Part shown: in pieces, positions 40,251 to 48,476 of the stretch
How the letters are laid out: every line of letters begins with the position of its first letter
Numbering within the stretch: the first letter of the stretch is position 1
DNA from: a virus
Reading direction: 5' to 3' (one strand)
Virus record (IMG/VR): IMGVR_UViG_3300042868_010462
Span: 83,875-147,874 of that record
Length of the DNA: 64,000 bases
Program-made: the position numbers and the translations under genes
Notes under the pieces: model-generated
Told to the model about the DNA's origin: nothing
Database searches by the model: none
Seen by the model: only the letters and a program-made list of their open reading frames with translations

Positions 40251-40840
40251 CTTTGATTAATTTGATGTTTAATAATCAATTCATCATAACGCCATAACTC
40301 GTATTTTTCTATAACCATACCAATGTGTTTCCAATATTCACCAAATCCATAACCTTTACAATGATTTGTCCAATATTTCCAATTTTTACCAACAGCGTGT
40401 TTGTAATATTTCTTAAGAAATAAAGCATGGTCTTCAAATGATTCAGAGAAACTTTCATACTTTCTCCATTTTGTTCCACCCAAAGATACATAATAATCAC
40501 CATCGTACAATTCTTTATAATACTTCATACCGAATAGATTATTTGCATTCTTTGCAATTGGTGAATACCCACCCCCACTTTCAGCTATCGCTTGTGCTAA
40601 TTGAACACTTGTAGGTATACCATGTTCTAAGTGATAGTACATTGCAATTTCGTGGTAATTATCACAAAATTTACTATACGGGTGTTTTCGATTTATTTTC
40701 ACCTTGTTTGATAATTGTATTGCTACAACATCATTGTGAACTTTCTTTTCAACCTCCGAAGAAACTGAAATTTTTTGTGGACTATTAGAATCCAAGGAAA
40801 CCAACAAGAACCACAAAATGATTGCAATTATCTTTTTCAT
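40208..40840 (-). CDS. Secreted GH73-type glucosaminidase
   Basis: 210 residues. Signal peptide ~1-19. The body fits the GH73/FlgJ family: GIPTSVQLAQAIAESGGGYS with catalytic Glu in AESGGG, KNANNLFGMKYYKEL, and KWRKYESFSESFEDHALFLK. Cuts GlcNAc-MurNAc bonds of peptidoglycan. Having a signal peptide and no head tag, it acts from within the infected cell through the Sec route and could aid lysis. Confidence 0.88.
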   Translation of the reverse strand: MKKIIAIILWFLLVSLDSNSPQKISVSSEVEKKVHNDVVAIQLSNKVKINRKHPYSKFCDNYHEIAMYYHLEHGIPTSVQLAQAIAESGGGYSPIAKNANNLFGMKYYKELYDGDYYVSLGGTKWRKYESFSESFEDHALFLKKYYKHAVGKNWKYWTNHCKGYGFGEYWKHIGMVIEKYELWRYDELIIKHQINQSYDLLCDSSLNLSK

Positions 40841-40926
40841 TTTGTTTTTTGTTTTTGTAAAACCACAATTCGTTTTACCCCATTACATTATAAATATAAT
40901 AGTTAAGTAAGTAAAGCCACAAAGTG

Positions 40927-41385
40927 TTAAACTGGATAAACTGCGTTGATTTGGAGTTGGTAAGTTTTTTCAAACCAAGCTTTCAACATTTTTTCGAAAA
41001 GTTCTTTACCAAAAGCACCTGAAACATTCTTAAGTTCCCAAGCATGATATTCTAAATTGTAATCGTCTGAATTGTCTACTGGTAATACTTTAAACACATA
41101 TTCATCGTCTTCCCAATCTATTTCAGGGTCAACATAATAAACATATGCTTGGTATATATCATAAGTCTTAAAATCTTCATACTCCCTCTGAACTTCAATT
41201 AGATTTTCATACTTCTCCATCATAGAATCAAACAAGTTTTTTAATCTTTCTTCCTTGTTTTCATTAACAAACTTTAACTTATTTGTAATTCTAAATTCAT
41301 TTTTATTAAGTTGATGATGAAGTTCCCAGTTATGAATTGAGTTATTGTATTCTTCCAATAATATTTTTTTAATTATCTTTTTCAT
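40927..41385 (-). CDS. Tagged hypothetical protein (152 aa)
   Basis: Short tag MKKIIKKILLE|EYNN. Acidic body with VYYVDPEIDWEDDEYVFKVL and a Trp/Tyr-rich C-terminus. 3 bases after the GH24 gene, so co-transcribed. Unrecognised. Confidence 0.6.
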   Translation of the reverse strand: MKKIIKKILLEEYNNSIHNWELHHQLNKNEFRITNKLKFVNENKEERLKNLFDSMMEKYENLIEVQREYEDFKTYDIYQAYVYYVDPEIDWEDDEYVFKVLPVDNSDDYNLEYHAWELKNVSGAFGKELFEKMLKAWFEKTYQLQINAVYPV

Positions 41386-41388
41386 CTA

Positions 41389-42075
41389 TTAGGATATAAA
41401 TAAATTGTATTCTTGTTCTCTTCTATTTGCTAATCCCTCTGTTGTACCAATATAAAAAGTTTTCACAAGTTCAGCAGCTTTTTTTGTATTACCTTTTTTT
41501 AGTTCTTGTATAAATCTAGATTTTCTCATACTTGTACATCCAGCATTGAATGTCATTGAAACCATAGCATCAAATTGTCCTTGAGTTAATTTATAAGTTT
41601 TTAAATCATTTTTTTTCCATTCATCCATTATTCGTCTGATACAACCAATAGCATCGCCAGAATCTTGAACCAAAAAATCTTCAGCTTGTTTTTTGGTTAT
41701 TTTCATACCAACCCTAACACCATCGGTATGACCATATCCAATCGTTGGTATTCCCCTTGAGTCAAGATATCCTACCAACTTAGGTTGTTTTACCCCACCA
41801 ATTCTATTTGCTGCGTCACCCTCCCATTCTCTAACTATTTTTTTGTAATCATTTGTTATATTCATAACAGAACCATCCATCAATTGTTTCCCACTAATTT
41901 TCTGTGGTTCAGGATTGGCAATACCTTTTGGTTTTACCTTTTTTGTTGTTTCTATTTTTTTCTGAGAAGGTCTTTGAATCCCCACCATTTTATATGGGTC
42001 AGTTATATTTCCAATCGTTTTATTTACTTGTTGTAAAATATTATCGTATTGTTGTTCAGTAATTATAATTTTCAT
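41389..42075 (-). CDS. Tagged T4-type lysozyme (GH24)
   Basis: 228 residues. Tag MKIIITE|EQYDNIL, then a basic linker (~35-60). The GH24 domain spans ~72-228: catalytic Glu85 in REWEG, then YLDSRGIPTIGYGHTDG with the Asp and Thr of the E-D-T triad, and FDAMVSMTFNAGC. Unlike the T4 endolysin it carries a head tag, so it may enter the host with the DNA or sit in the virion for entry. Confidence 0.88.
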   Translation of the reverse strand: MKIIITEQQYDNILQQVNKTIGNITDPYKMVGIQRPSQKKIETTKKVKPKGIANPEPQKISGKQLMDGSVMNITNDYKKIVREWEGDAANRIGGVKQPKLVGYLDSRGIPTIGYGHTDGVRVGMKITKKQAEDFLVQDSGDAIGCIRRIMDEWKKNDLKTYKLTQGQFDAMVSMTFNAGCTSMRKSRFIQELKKGNTKKAAELVKTFYIGTTEGLANRREQEYNLFIS

Positions 42076-42088
42076 AAATGAATTTTAC

Positions 42089-42096
42089 AATAAATA
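42089..42096 (-). promoter_or_regulatory. TATTTATT late-type box
   Basis: TATTTATT on the minus strand, 13 bases before ATG 42075. Confidence 0.55.
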
Positions 42097-42104
42097 TCAC
42101 AAAT

Positions 42105-42131
42105 AAAAATCCCCACCTTATTGATGGGGAT
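42105..42131 (-). terminator. Terminator
   Basis: ATCCCCA...GGGGAT stem and T-rich tail, downstream of the gene ending at 42161. Confidence 0.65.
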
Positions 42132-42160
42132 GTGTCTGATAAATAGTTTAAAATTTATAA

Positions 42161-43072
42161 TTATAAAAGTATTGATTTTCCGTTGAATCTTCTTGCTTCA
42201 AAAAGTATATCTAATGTTGTCTCACCTTCGAAACTGAAATACCTTTCAAACATTTCACTCATTAAACCACCCAAGAATCCAGTAACATTACCTGCAGCCT
42301 TAGAAATACCACTACCAATATCACTTGCGGTTTTCGAAATTTGTGAACCAACATTTTGGGCTGTTTTTTTTGCTGTCTGATAAGCACCTGAAGCTAAAGA
42401 TTTAGCTTGTTCCCAAGTTTTACCAACCTGTGCTTGAACTGTTGACCATTGTTGTTTAAGATAATCTCCGACCAAATTAGCAATTGTACCTATTTTAGAT
42501 GCTCCACTTAATACTGCAGCATAAATCTTGGAACCAAATTGTTTTGCTTGACCAATAATCCATTTACCTAAGGTTACTGATGAATCTTTAAGGTTAGAAA
42601 GTTGTTGTCCTACATATTGAGCACCCTTATCAATTAATATACCACCAGCTTTTAAAGTATCTACTGATTTCTTACCTAATTCAGTTGCCCCCCCAATAAC
42701 TAATTTACCTGTTGATGATAATAATTTTAATAAAGCATCGGATGTGGCTTTAGCTATTCTATAAACACCTTTACCAATCAACCAAATAACTGCAGCACCA
42801 TATATTACAATTGTAAAGGTAATGTTACCCAAAGTCACAATAGTTTGTTTACCAGCTTTCATTACTTGTTGTGCTCCACTAGATATAGCTTGACCGGCTA
42901 CCTGAGCACCTTGTTTTACCGCAGTTACCGCCTGACCTACAGCTTGTTTTGTTGCTTGAGCGGCCTTTTGACCTTGTTGTTGTCCTGCTTGATAAGATGT
43001 TGTTTGTTCGTCTATTATTTTTTTTATTAATCTTGTCAAATCAGATTCAGTTAGAGTTATAATCCTTTTCAT
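42161..43072 (-). CDS. Tagged low-complexity amphipathic protein (303 aa)
   Basis: Tag MKRIITLTESDLTRLIKKI then IDE|Q. A repetitive Ala/Gly/Gln/Lys region (QAGQQQGQKAAQATKQAVGQ) is followed by one true hydrophobic segment (FTIVIYGAAVIWLIGKGVY ~85-105) and long helices of apolipoprotein/perilipin type (GKWIIGQAKQFGSKIYAAVL). May coat DNA or membranes. A second site near the end (LFE|A) resembles that of 21858. Unrecognised. Confidence 0.6.
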   Translation of the reverse strand: MKRIITLTESDLTRLIKKIIDEQTTSYQAGQQQGQKAAQATKQAVGQAVTAVKQGAQVAGQAISSGAQQVMKAGKQTIVTLGNITFTIVIYGAAVIWLIGKGVYRIAKATSDALLKLLSSTGKLVIGGATELGKKSVDTLKAGGILIDKGAQYVGQQLSNLKDSSVTLGKWIIGQAKQFGSKIYAAVLSGASKIGTIANLVGDYLKQQWSTVQAQVGKTWEQAKSLASGAYQTAKKTAQNVGSQISKTASDIGSGISKAAGNVTGFLGGLMSEMFERYFSFEGETTLDILFEARRFNGKSILL

Positions 43073-43102
43073 TTTTATACTTTTTATAATTTTATTATTG
43101 TC

Positions 43103-43110
43103 TATAAATA
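43103..43110 (-). promoter_or_regulatory. TATTTATA late-type box
   Basis: TATTTATA on the minus strand, 30 bases before ATG 43072. Confidence 0.45.
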
Positions 43111-43136
43111 TATCATAAAAATAAAAAAATTACCCA

Positions 43137-43529
43137 TTATAAATTCAATATACCATCCTTGACTATTGTTTCATTTGGTAACCAAATCTTTATCTCAAAA
43201 TTTTCAACCAGTTCCAATTCACCAATTTTTATTTTATCCTTTAGGTTTGGTAAAGTTATAATCAATGTTTGATTATTAATCTGACTTTCAAAATTATATC
43301 GACCATTTTTTGCCAAAACATCCAAAATTTCATACCTAAGATTTGTTTTAACCATCAATTCCACCCTAACATATGTCTTGTCCCAAGTTAAAACAGATTT
43401 TTTACACTCCAAAGGGAATACAACCTCATTCACATTTACATTAAAAGACCTAATTAATGTTTTCTCGGATTGTCCAAAAGAGATATAACTACCAAGTAAA
43501 AAAACTAACAACAGAATTAAATTTTTCAT
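43137..43529 (-). CDS. Secreted beta-rich protein (130 aa)
   Basis: Signal peptide ~1-19 (LILLLVFLLGSYISFGQS). The body resembles a beta-sandwich (VELMVKTNLRYEILDVLAKN, NNQTLIITLPNLKDKI). Upstream both TATATTTG (43559) and TATTTATA (43569) are present, so the promoter class is ambiguous. Confidence 0.6.
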   Translation of the reverse strand: MKNLILLLVFLLGSYISFGQSEKTLIRSFNVNVNEVVFPLECKKSVLTWDKTYVRVELMVKTNLRYEILDVLAKNGRYNFESQINNQTLIITLPNLKDKIKIGELELVENFEIKIWLPNETIVKDGILNL

Positions 43530-43623
43530 AATAAGATTTTTTTTAATCGTTTATAGTTCAAATATAACTATAAATATCAAAAAAACAAATAAAATTCTGT
43601 GGATTACTTCAAAAATTGTAATT

Positions 43624-43652
43624 AAAAACCCACTCTTACTCAGGTGGGGTTT
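43624..43652 (-). terminator. Terminator
   Basis: AAACCCCAC/GTGGGTTTT stem, T-run on the minus strand, before the operon end at 43656 in reverse order. Confidence 0.65.
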
Positions 43653-43655
43653 AAT

Positions 43656-44105
43656 TTACCTATAATAAAATTTATTTTGTATGAATTGTTCAATTATATC
43701 CCAATTATCTGAGTAATAATCTTCGTTGGAAATATACGATGGCTCAAACTCATAATCATAATCTCTACCATCGTGAAATTCTTGCATACTTCCTGTCAAT
43801 TCAAACATTTCACCATTATCTAATTCCTTTGTGAATGTGACATCATCACCATCAAATTCAACATTACCATAAAACTTTTGTTCAAAATGAACTTGGATTG
43901 GGAAACTCTTACTGAAAATATTTTTTAATTCATTATGTAATTGAACTTTGATAGCATTTTCTCTTTTGAAACTTTCCTCACCAGGAAGAATAATCTCAAG
44001 CATCTTGCCTGTGAAGTAAACATCAACAATTTCATTCTTAAATGATTTCTTGACATATCTTATTACAGCATCTTCAAATTGACTTTCAGTTATTATAATT
44101 TTCAT
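43656..44105 (-). CDS. Tagged acidic protein (149 aa)
   Basis: Start at MKIIITE|SQFEDAVIRY (44105), overlapping the previous stop by ATGA; three upstream codons are not used. Body alpha/beta, acidic (FELTGSMQEFHDGRDYDYEF). End of a four-gene tagged operon (45158-43656). Unrecognised. Confidence 0.6.
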   Translation of the reverse strand: MKIIITESQFEDAVIRYVKKSFKNEIVDVYFTGKMLEIILPGEESFKRENAIKVQLHNELKNIFSKSFPIQVHFEQKFYGNVEFDGDDVTFTKELDNGEMFELTGSMQEFHDGRDYDYEFEPSYISNEDYYSDNWDIIEQFIQNKFYYR

Positions 44106-44545
44106 TCCCCACAATTTTTAATAAATGTATTTGTAATTAATTCACCATAATTTTTGATAAGATAATGTTCCATTTGATAAAATATATTTTCAAACTCCAT
44201 ATCTTCTTCATCAATATTATAATGAGAAGTAAAATTAAAATTATTATAACAAAACTCATTAATTGCCTCAGTTACGACAATAAGAAATTGACTTGGGGTT
44301 TCATAAAGGTCACACATACCAATTTTCTTATCGAAGTCATAAACTTTATGAAATTTATTTTCCATATAGAAATCAATTAAATCAGTAATTCTTTTATCCT
44401 CCAACTCGAAACCAAATCTATCAATAAATTGATTTGTATCCATACCCATCATTCTGGCCGTATTATAGATACCATCTTCCATAACCTTTTTGGATATGGT
44501 TTGTTTTAATTTCTCCAACTTACTTTCCGAAATAATAATTCTCAT
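44102..44545 (-). CDS. Tagged protein with GxxxTARMMGM-type module
   Basis: Start at MRIIISE|SKLEKL (44545). Next comes the helix-turn segment VMEDGIYNTARMMGMDTNQF, also seen in the proteins at 56001, 57346, 57913 and 60414. The body is helical and acidic with ENIFYQMEHYLIKNYG. Unrecognised beyond the shared module. Confidence 0.6.
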   Translation of the reverse strand: MRIIISESKLEKLKQTISKKVMEDGIYNTARMMGMDTNQFIDRFGFELEDKRITDLIDFYMENKFHKVYDFDKKIGMCDLYETPSQFLIVVTEAINEFCYNNFNFTSHYNIDEEDMEFENIFYQMEHYLIKNYGELITNTFIKNCGE

Positions 44546-44557
44546 ATACAATATATA

Positions 44558-44845
44558 TTAACAATTTCCAACATAAGAACCGATGTGAAAATTAATACCT
44601 GAAAATATTGTTTTCAATTCCTCTTTTATTTCTTTTTTTAATCTAACAACATCAATCCAAAAATCATCAGTATTATTTTCATCCCTCCAATCTTGAGATA
44701 TTATAGCCATTATCCAAAACACATCATCCTCATCATAACCATCAACCTCAAAACGACATATCTTACCTGAATATCTATTTAATAATTTATCCAAATACTT
44801 TTGTAATACTCTATCAAATTGATTCTCGTTAATTCTAATCTTCAT
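44558..44845 (-). CDS. Tagged protein (95 aa)
   Basis: Tag MKIRINE|NQFDRVLQKYLD. Compact body (GKICRFEVDGYDEDDVFWIM). Overlaps the previous gene by 11 bases. Unrecognised. Confidence 0.6.
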   Translation of the reverse strand: MKIRINENQFDRVLQKYLDKLLNRYSGKICRFEVDGYDEDDVFWIMAIISQDWRDENNTDDFWIDVVRLKKEIKEELKTIFSGINFHIGSYVGNC

Positions 44846-45158
44846 ATATTATATCGTTGAAAAATAATTTTATATTTGGGAAATGTGTACCAATTAAATA
44901 TTGAATTGTTGCTCTAATATTATCAAAATCCTCTCTATTACCACTAACATAAAAATTAAGATAAACATTTAATCCTGTATATGGCACAATTCTATCAATC
45001 TCAATTCTCTTAACAGATTCCAACTCCTCCAATTCATCCATCTCACCCAATCCCCAATCCTGAGATTCTTCTCTCAAATTATCCAATTCACCATCAATCA
45101 AATTTTGAATGTGTTTTTTGAATTTCTCCAATTGTTTATCCGTGATTTCTACTTTCAT
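44835..45158 (-). CDS. Protein with variant tag (107 aa)
   Basis: MKVEITDKQLEKFKKHIQNL matches the MKIIITEEQ class but has D in place of the cleavage Glu, so it may be uncut or use a later site. First gene of the operon. Body alpha/beta, unrecognised; ends FPNIKLFFNDIIYED. Confidence 0.6.
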   Translation of the reverse strand: MKVEITDKQLEKFKKHIQNLIDGELDNLREESQDWGLGEMDELEELESVKRIEIDRIVPYTGLNVYLNFYVSGNREDFDNIRATIQYLIGTHFPNIKLFFNDIIYED

Positions 45159-45163
45159 AATAT

Positions 45164-45171
45164 ATAAATAT
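45164..45171 (-). promoter_or_regulatory. TATTTATA late-type box
   Basis: TATTTATA on the minus strand, 5 bases before ATG 45158. Confidence 0.5.
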
Positions 45172-45182
45172 CTTAAATAAAA

Positions 45183-45206
45183 AACCCAACTTTTATTGTT
45201 GGGTTG
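45183..45206 (-). terminator. Terminator spanning the stop of the 40-aa gene
   Basis: AACCCAAC/GTTGGGTT stem; the stop codon lies in its loop; T-run follows on the minus strand. Confidence 0.75.
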
Positions 45207-45315
45207 TTAAACATTTTTTCAAAACCTCTTTATTCTCATTCATTCTTTTCAAGGTTTTCTTAAATGATTTTTTACTTTGTCTTTTGTTTCTTGGAACTCT
45301 TTTATTCTTTGCCAT
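45193..45315 (-). CDS. 40-aa highly basic protein
   Basis: Reads MAKNKRVPRNKRQSKKSFKK then TLKRMNENKEVLKKCLTTQQ, with 14 Lys/Arg in 40 residues. A TATTTATA box 10 bases upstream and a terminator at its stop make a complete transcription unit. Its composition suggests nucleic-acid binding, for example DNA condensation in the head, but there is no direct evidence. Confidence 0.6.
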   Translation of the reverse strand: MAKNKRVPRNKRQSKKSFKKTLKRMNENKEVLKKCLTTQQ

Positions 45316-45325
45316 AATTTTTTAA

Positions 45326-45333
45326 TATAAATA
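45326..45333 (-). promoter_or_regulatory. TATTTATA late-type box
   Basis: TATTTATA on the minus strand, 10 bases before ATG 45315. Confidence 0.55.
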
Positions 45334-45347
45334 TACTTCTATAAAAA

Positions 45348-45390
45348 AAAGGTTAGGGACTCAATACGAGTGAAACAAGGAAATCATCAG
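45348..45390 (-). repeat. Intergenic repeat, copy 1
   Basis: Copy of a ~45-base element with core ACTCGTATTG and a C-rich and T-rich end, placed 15 bases upstream of a late-type box. The most diverged of the four clear copies. Confidence 0.55.
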
Positions 45391-45397
45391 ATAATAT

Positions 45398-46048
45398 TTA
45401 ATTATTTTGGTGTTTAAAAGAAAAAGGTCTTTTTATTATTTGACAACACTTTTTACACAACCATTTTTTTTCTTTATCTATTTGTTTGATAGTCCCTTTA
45501 GCATCATTCATCAAACATTCATTATCAAAATCACAATGTTCTAAACCTAAATTATGACCTATTTCATGTAAACATACTTTTTCAACCCTTTCTTTTATAA
45601 TTTCTTTAGATACATTTTTTTTCATTCTGAATGTTGATACAACACAAGTGTTTCCAGGTCTATATCCCAAACCAAGAATACCCCATTCATCAATCATACC
45701 CTTTTTCATTGTAATATCAATTTCAGTAATAATTAATAGATTTTGATTTGAGTCAAATTTTTTTAATATTGTACTTGCACAATATCTTTTTTTACTTTTG
45801 GAAAGTAAATCATCAGTTAATTCAACACGTGGTTTTATTTCACACTTATAATTGTAAAAGGACTCAACTGAATTTTTGATGATGTTTAAATATTCTGGTG
45901 AAACATCACCTAAAGGTAGGATATTAATTTTTGGTTTAATATCTGTTTTTTTAATATTTTTAGATATCTTTTCATTTGTTGGTTTACACGATAATAGAAA
46001 TATTGATGTCACCAAAATTGTTGTAAGTATTATAATTGTATTTTTCAT
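45398..46048 (-). CDS. Archaemetzincin-like lipoprotein (M54)
   Basis: 216 residues. Lipoprotein signal with lipobox-like LLSC at ~18-21. The C-terminus holds CLHEIGHNLGLEHC, NECLMND and WLCKKCC: the catalytic and structural zinc sites of archaemetzincin. Paralogue of the 12324 gene, here lipid-anchored at the envelope. Driven by a host-type promoter with the ATG 4 bases after TATCTTTG. Confidence 0.8.
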   Translation of the reverse strand: MKNTIIILTTILVTSIFLLSCKPTNEKISKNIKKTDIKPKINILPLGDVSPEYLNIIKNSVESFYNYKCEIKPRVELTDDLLSKSKKRYCASTILKKFDSNQNLLIITEIDITMKKGMIDEWGILGLGYRPGNTCVVSTFRMKKNVSKEIIKERVEKVCLHEIGHNLGLEHCDFDNECLMNDAKGTIKQIDKEKKWLCKKCCQIIKRPFSFKHQNN

Positions 46049-46052
46049 AATA

Positions 46053-46083
46053 CAAAGATAATAAACAAAGACCTAACTACAAA
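46053..46083 (-). promoter_or_regulatory. Host-type promoter TTTG-N19-TATCTTTG
   Basis: TTTG (46080-46083), 19 bases, TATCTTTG (46053-46060) on the minus strand; ATG 46048 follows after 4 bases. Confidence 0.75.
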
Positions 46084-46100
46084 AGATTTTCTTATTGTAA

Positions 46101-47171
46101 TTACACAAAATTACTAGTACCTTGAGCCCCAAGTGATTGAGGAGATGGGCATACCTCACTATTTAACATTTTATCGAAATAATTTTTAGAATTATCAACC
46201 AAATAGTTCTCATTGGATTCTGATAATACAAAAACTTTAGCTTTATCCCAATATTTTTGTAAAATATTCAAAAATTCTGTTGTTAAATTTATGCAACCAT
46301 ATGATAAATCTAAATTTAAACCACCAGTGGATACCGCATTTATAAATTCCTTTTTTGCCTCAGGGTTTTTAACATCTCCCAAAAACTTTTTTGCCTTTTG
46401 TAATACTAATGTTCGTGGTTGTTCTAGGTAATAACCATGAATTGCTTGTGTGTATTGTTTGTTATTTTGAACCAAATGTTTTATATTATTTATCTTTCCC
46501 GCATACGATGCGTCACTCGTAATCGTACCCATATCATAAACACCAGGAGAGGTAAACCTCTTGTTATTTCTATCTATCCAATCATACACATAATCATGAT
46601 TGTATTTTCTATTCTGACTTGTTTGGTCAACATATCCCTTACCATTAATCCATTTAAAACCCGCTTTGATAGCTGACTCATCCCAAGATAACATAGCATT
46701 TGCTATATCCGTAGGGTTAGTGGGTTGTTTGTTTTTTCCTGAAATAATTACATCTTTCGCAATAAAATTACCATTCGGGTCAAACAGATATATCAATTGA
46801 TTTAAAGTGTCAACTACAATCAAATTATAAGTTCTCATCAATGGTCTAATACAATTCAAAGCAATTTCACAAGAAATTCTATCATTCTTTATTGTTTTAT
46901 AATACATTTCAGCTCTTTTATTTATTAAATTATTAATATAATTCCAAATAGTTGTATCAACTGTAATCGATGGTAAATTAAGTTGTTTTTTGTAAAAATC
47001 GTAAATATTTTCAATATCAACAATTTGTTTAGAGTCCTTATTAATATAAGGACAAAATTGTTTTTGTCTCTCTGATGATTTTTTAATTTCAGGTTTTGAT
47101 TCTTGTTCACTCAAAATACCATACAATAATTTGATTAAAACCTTTTCCTCCTCCGTAATTCTAACTTTCAT
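46101..47171 (-). CDS. Tagged L,D-transpeptidase-like protein (YkuD fold)
   Basis: 356 residues. Tag MKVRITEEEKVLIKLLYGI then LSE|Q. The N-terminal half is helical. A catalytic-like region includes LIVVDTLNQLIYLFDPNGNF (YkuD opening strand), QAIHGYYLEQPR and LDLSYGCINLT, the His and S-x-G-C-x-N motif of L,D-transpeptidases. Would modify or trim peptidoglycan crosslinks; in the head it could act on the wall on delivery. An unusual enzyme for a phage. Confidence 0.75.
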   Translation of the reverse strand: MKVRITEEEKVLIKLLYGILSEQESKPEIKKSSERQKQFCPYINKDSKQIVDIENIYDFYKKQLNLPSITVDTTIWNYINNLINKRAEMYYKTIKNDRISCEIALNCIRPLMRTYNLIVVDTLNQLIYLFDPNGNFIAKDVIISGKNKQPTNPTDIANAMLSWDESAIKAGFKWINGKGYVDQTSQNRKYNHDYVYDWIDRNNKRFTSPGVYDMGTITSDASYAGKINNIKHLVQNNKQYTQAIHGYYLEQPRTLVLQKAKKFLGDVKNPEAKKEFINAVSTGGLNLDLSYGCINLTTEFLNILQKYWDKAKVFVLSESNENYLVDNSKNYFDKMLNSEVCPSPQSLGAQGTSNFV

Positions 47172-47182
47172 AAATTTTTATT

Positions 47183-47190
47183 TATAAATA
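47183..47190 (-). promoter_or_regulatory. TATTTATA late-type box
   Basis: TATTTATA on the minus strand, 11 bases before ATG 47171. Confidence 0.6.
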
Positions 47191-47201
47191 TATCAGTCAA
47201 A

Positions 47202-47236
47202 TAATAATCCCCACCTATGTAAGAGTGGGGATTATT
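47202..47236 (-). terminator. Hairpin terminator
   Basis: AATAATCCCCAC/GTGGGGATTATT, 12-bp stem after the gene ending at 47242; T-run weak. Confidence 0.6.
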
Positions 47237-47241
47237 AAATT

Positions 47242-47859
47242 TTAAACCAACCTTCTAATTATTTCTCGTATCTTGGCTTCAGATATATTTGTACCTCCAC
47301 CATCCAACTTATCAGTAAAACCTTTCAACTTATCAAATGCTGGATGAGAAGATATTGGTTCTTTTTTTGCATCCTTCATAACATCCCAAGTTGATGGCTT
47401 AATCTTCATATGGTTTTTAACCAAATATTTTATTTCATCAACATCAGTTCCTTCATAAGATTCAACCCAATCTCTAAATTGTTCAACATATTTTTCTGAT
47501 TTATCTTCATGTCCATATGCGGTAGGTTCTCCTGTCTTAGGATTAATTCCATAGGTATCCATTTTACCCAAATCATGAAATAATGCGGTCATTATCATAT
47601 TGGGGTCATCAGGATAATGATGATACGCCCTCTTGATTACAACCAAAATATGTTTTAATGAATTACCCTCAGGATGCCATTTTGGATTCTGTTTTGCATC
47701 CCATTGTTTGAATAATAATTCTTTTAATTCTTGGGGTAAATCATCATATAATTCTCTATACGATTTTGGAAATTCTTTTTTGTTTTCTTCCATTTCATTT
47801 ATTGTTTGTTTAACCAAACTTAATAAATCTCTTTCAGTTAGTCTAATTATTTTTTTCAT
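47242..47859 (-). CDS. Tagged HD-domain phosphohydrolase
   Basis: 205 residues. Tag MKKIIRLTERDLLSLVKQT then INE|M. HD superfamily: His70 in LKHILVV, His95-Asp96 in ALFHDLGKMDTYG, a later His in GHEDKS and KNHMK. Metal-dependent phosphohydrolase of nucleotides or cyclic dinucleotides. A packaged enzyme of this type could destroy a host nucleotide signal on entry, for example in anti-phage signalling, but this is speculation. Confidence 0.8.
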   Translation of the reverse strand: MKKIIRLTERDLLSLVKQTINEMEENKKEFPKSYRELYDDLPQELKELLFKQWDAKQNPKWHPEGNSLKHILVVIKRAYHHYPDDPNMIMTALFHDLGKMDTYGINPKTGEPTAYGHEDKSEKYVEQFRDWVESYEGTDVDEIKYLVKNHMKIKPSTWDVMKDAKKEPISSHPAFDKLKGFTDKLDGGGTNISEAKIREIIRRLV

Positions 47860-47862
47860 ATT

Positions 47863-48399
47863 TTAGTTTTTATTTATAAAGTCATTATATACATTCTCAT
47901 CAAAGAAAAATCTACCCCCCAATTCCACAGAATTAACACCATAGTCATATCTATAATCATTATCAAGATATGCCTTGATTAAATCACCACCATCCACAGT
48001 TATGGTTACCAATGGAGAACCCTTTTTTTCATATGAAACATCATCATCCACCCTTTCCTCATTTCCCTCACCAATATATTCAAAGTCATCATTCATAAAA
48101 CCCAATAACATATCAACCTCTTGCTTTAATCTTTCAGGATTTATATAATCACCATAGTTAGAAAAGAAATCATCAATTTCATCCTTAAATTGTTCATAGG
48201 TAGGATATTCACTTGATTCATCATCATTTGTCATTTCAAATTCATCATCACCATCCATTTCCATTAATGGTTTTACATTTCCCAAACTTGATTTCAATAA
48301 TTTATTGAATTTTTGTGTTTCAACAATCAAGGAATTATTATATTGTTCCAAGATTCTATTTTTTTCTTCACCAGATAAATCGTTTAATAAATGTTTCAT
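47863..48399 (-). CDS. Tagged acidic protein (178 aa)
   Basis: The tag MKHLLNDLSGEEKNRILE|Q is of the same class as 17497. Acidic body (GDDEFEMTNDDESSEYPTYE) with Gly/Tyr-rich end. Start of a two-gene unit with the HD protein (3-base gap). Unrecognised. Confidence 0.6.
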   Translation of the reverse strand: MKHLLNDLSGEEKNRILEQYNNSLIVETQKFNKLLKSSLGNVKPLMEMDGDDEFEMTNDDESSEYPTYEQFKDEIDDFFSNYGDYINPERLKQEVDMLLGFMNDDFEYIGEGNEERVDDDVSYEKKGSPLVTITVDGGDLIKAYLDNDYRYDYGVNSVELGGRFFFDENVYNDFINKN

Positions 48400-48410
48400 A
48401 ATTTTTTATT

Positions 48411-48418
48411 TATAAATA
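48411..48418 (-). promoter_or_regulatory. TATTTATA late-type box
   Basis: TATTTATA on the minus strand, 11 bases before ATG 48399. Confidence 0.6.
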
Positions 48419-48430
48419 TATTTTATTTCA

Positions 48431-48475
48431 AAAAAGGGGTTGGGGATTGAATACGACCGAAGGGAGAAAAATTAT
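48431..48475 (-). repeat. Intergenic repeat, copy 2
   Basis: On the plus strand AAAAAGGGGTTGGGGATTG followed by AATACGACCGAAGGGAG. Lies between a stop codon and the next late-type box. Confidence 0.6.
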
Positions 48476-48476
48476 A

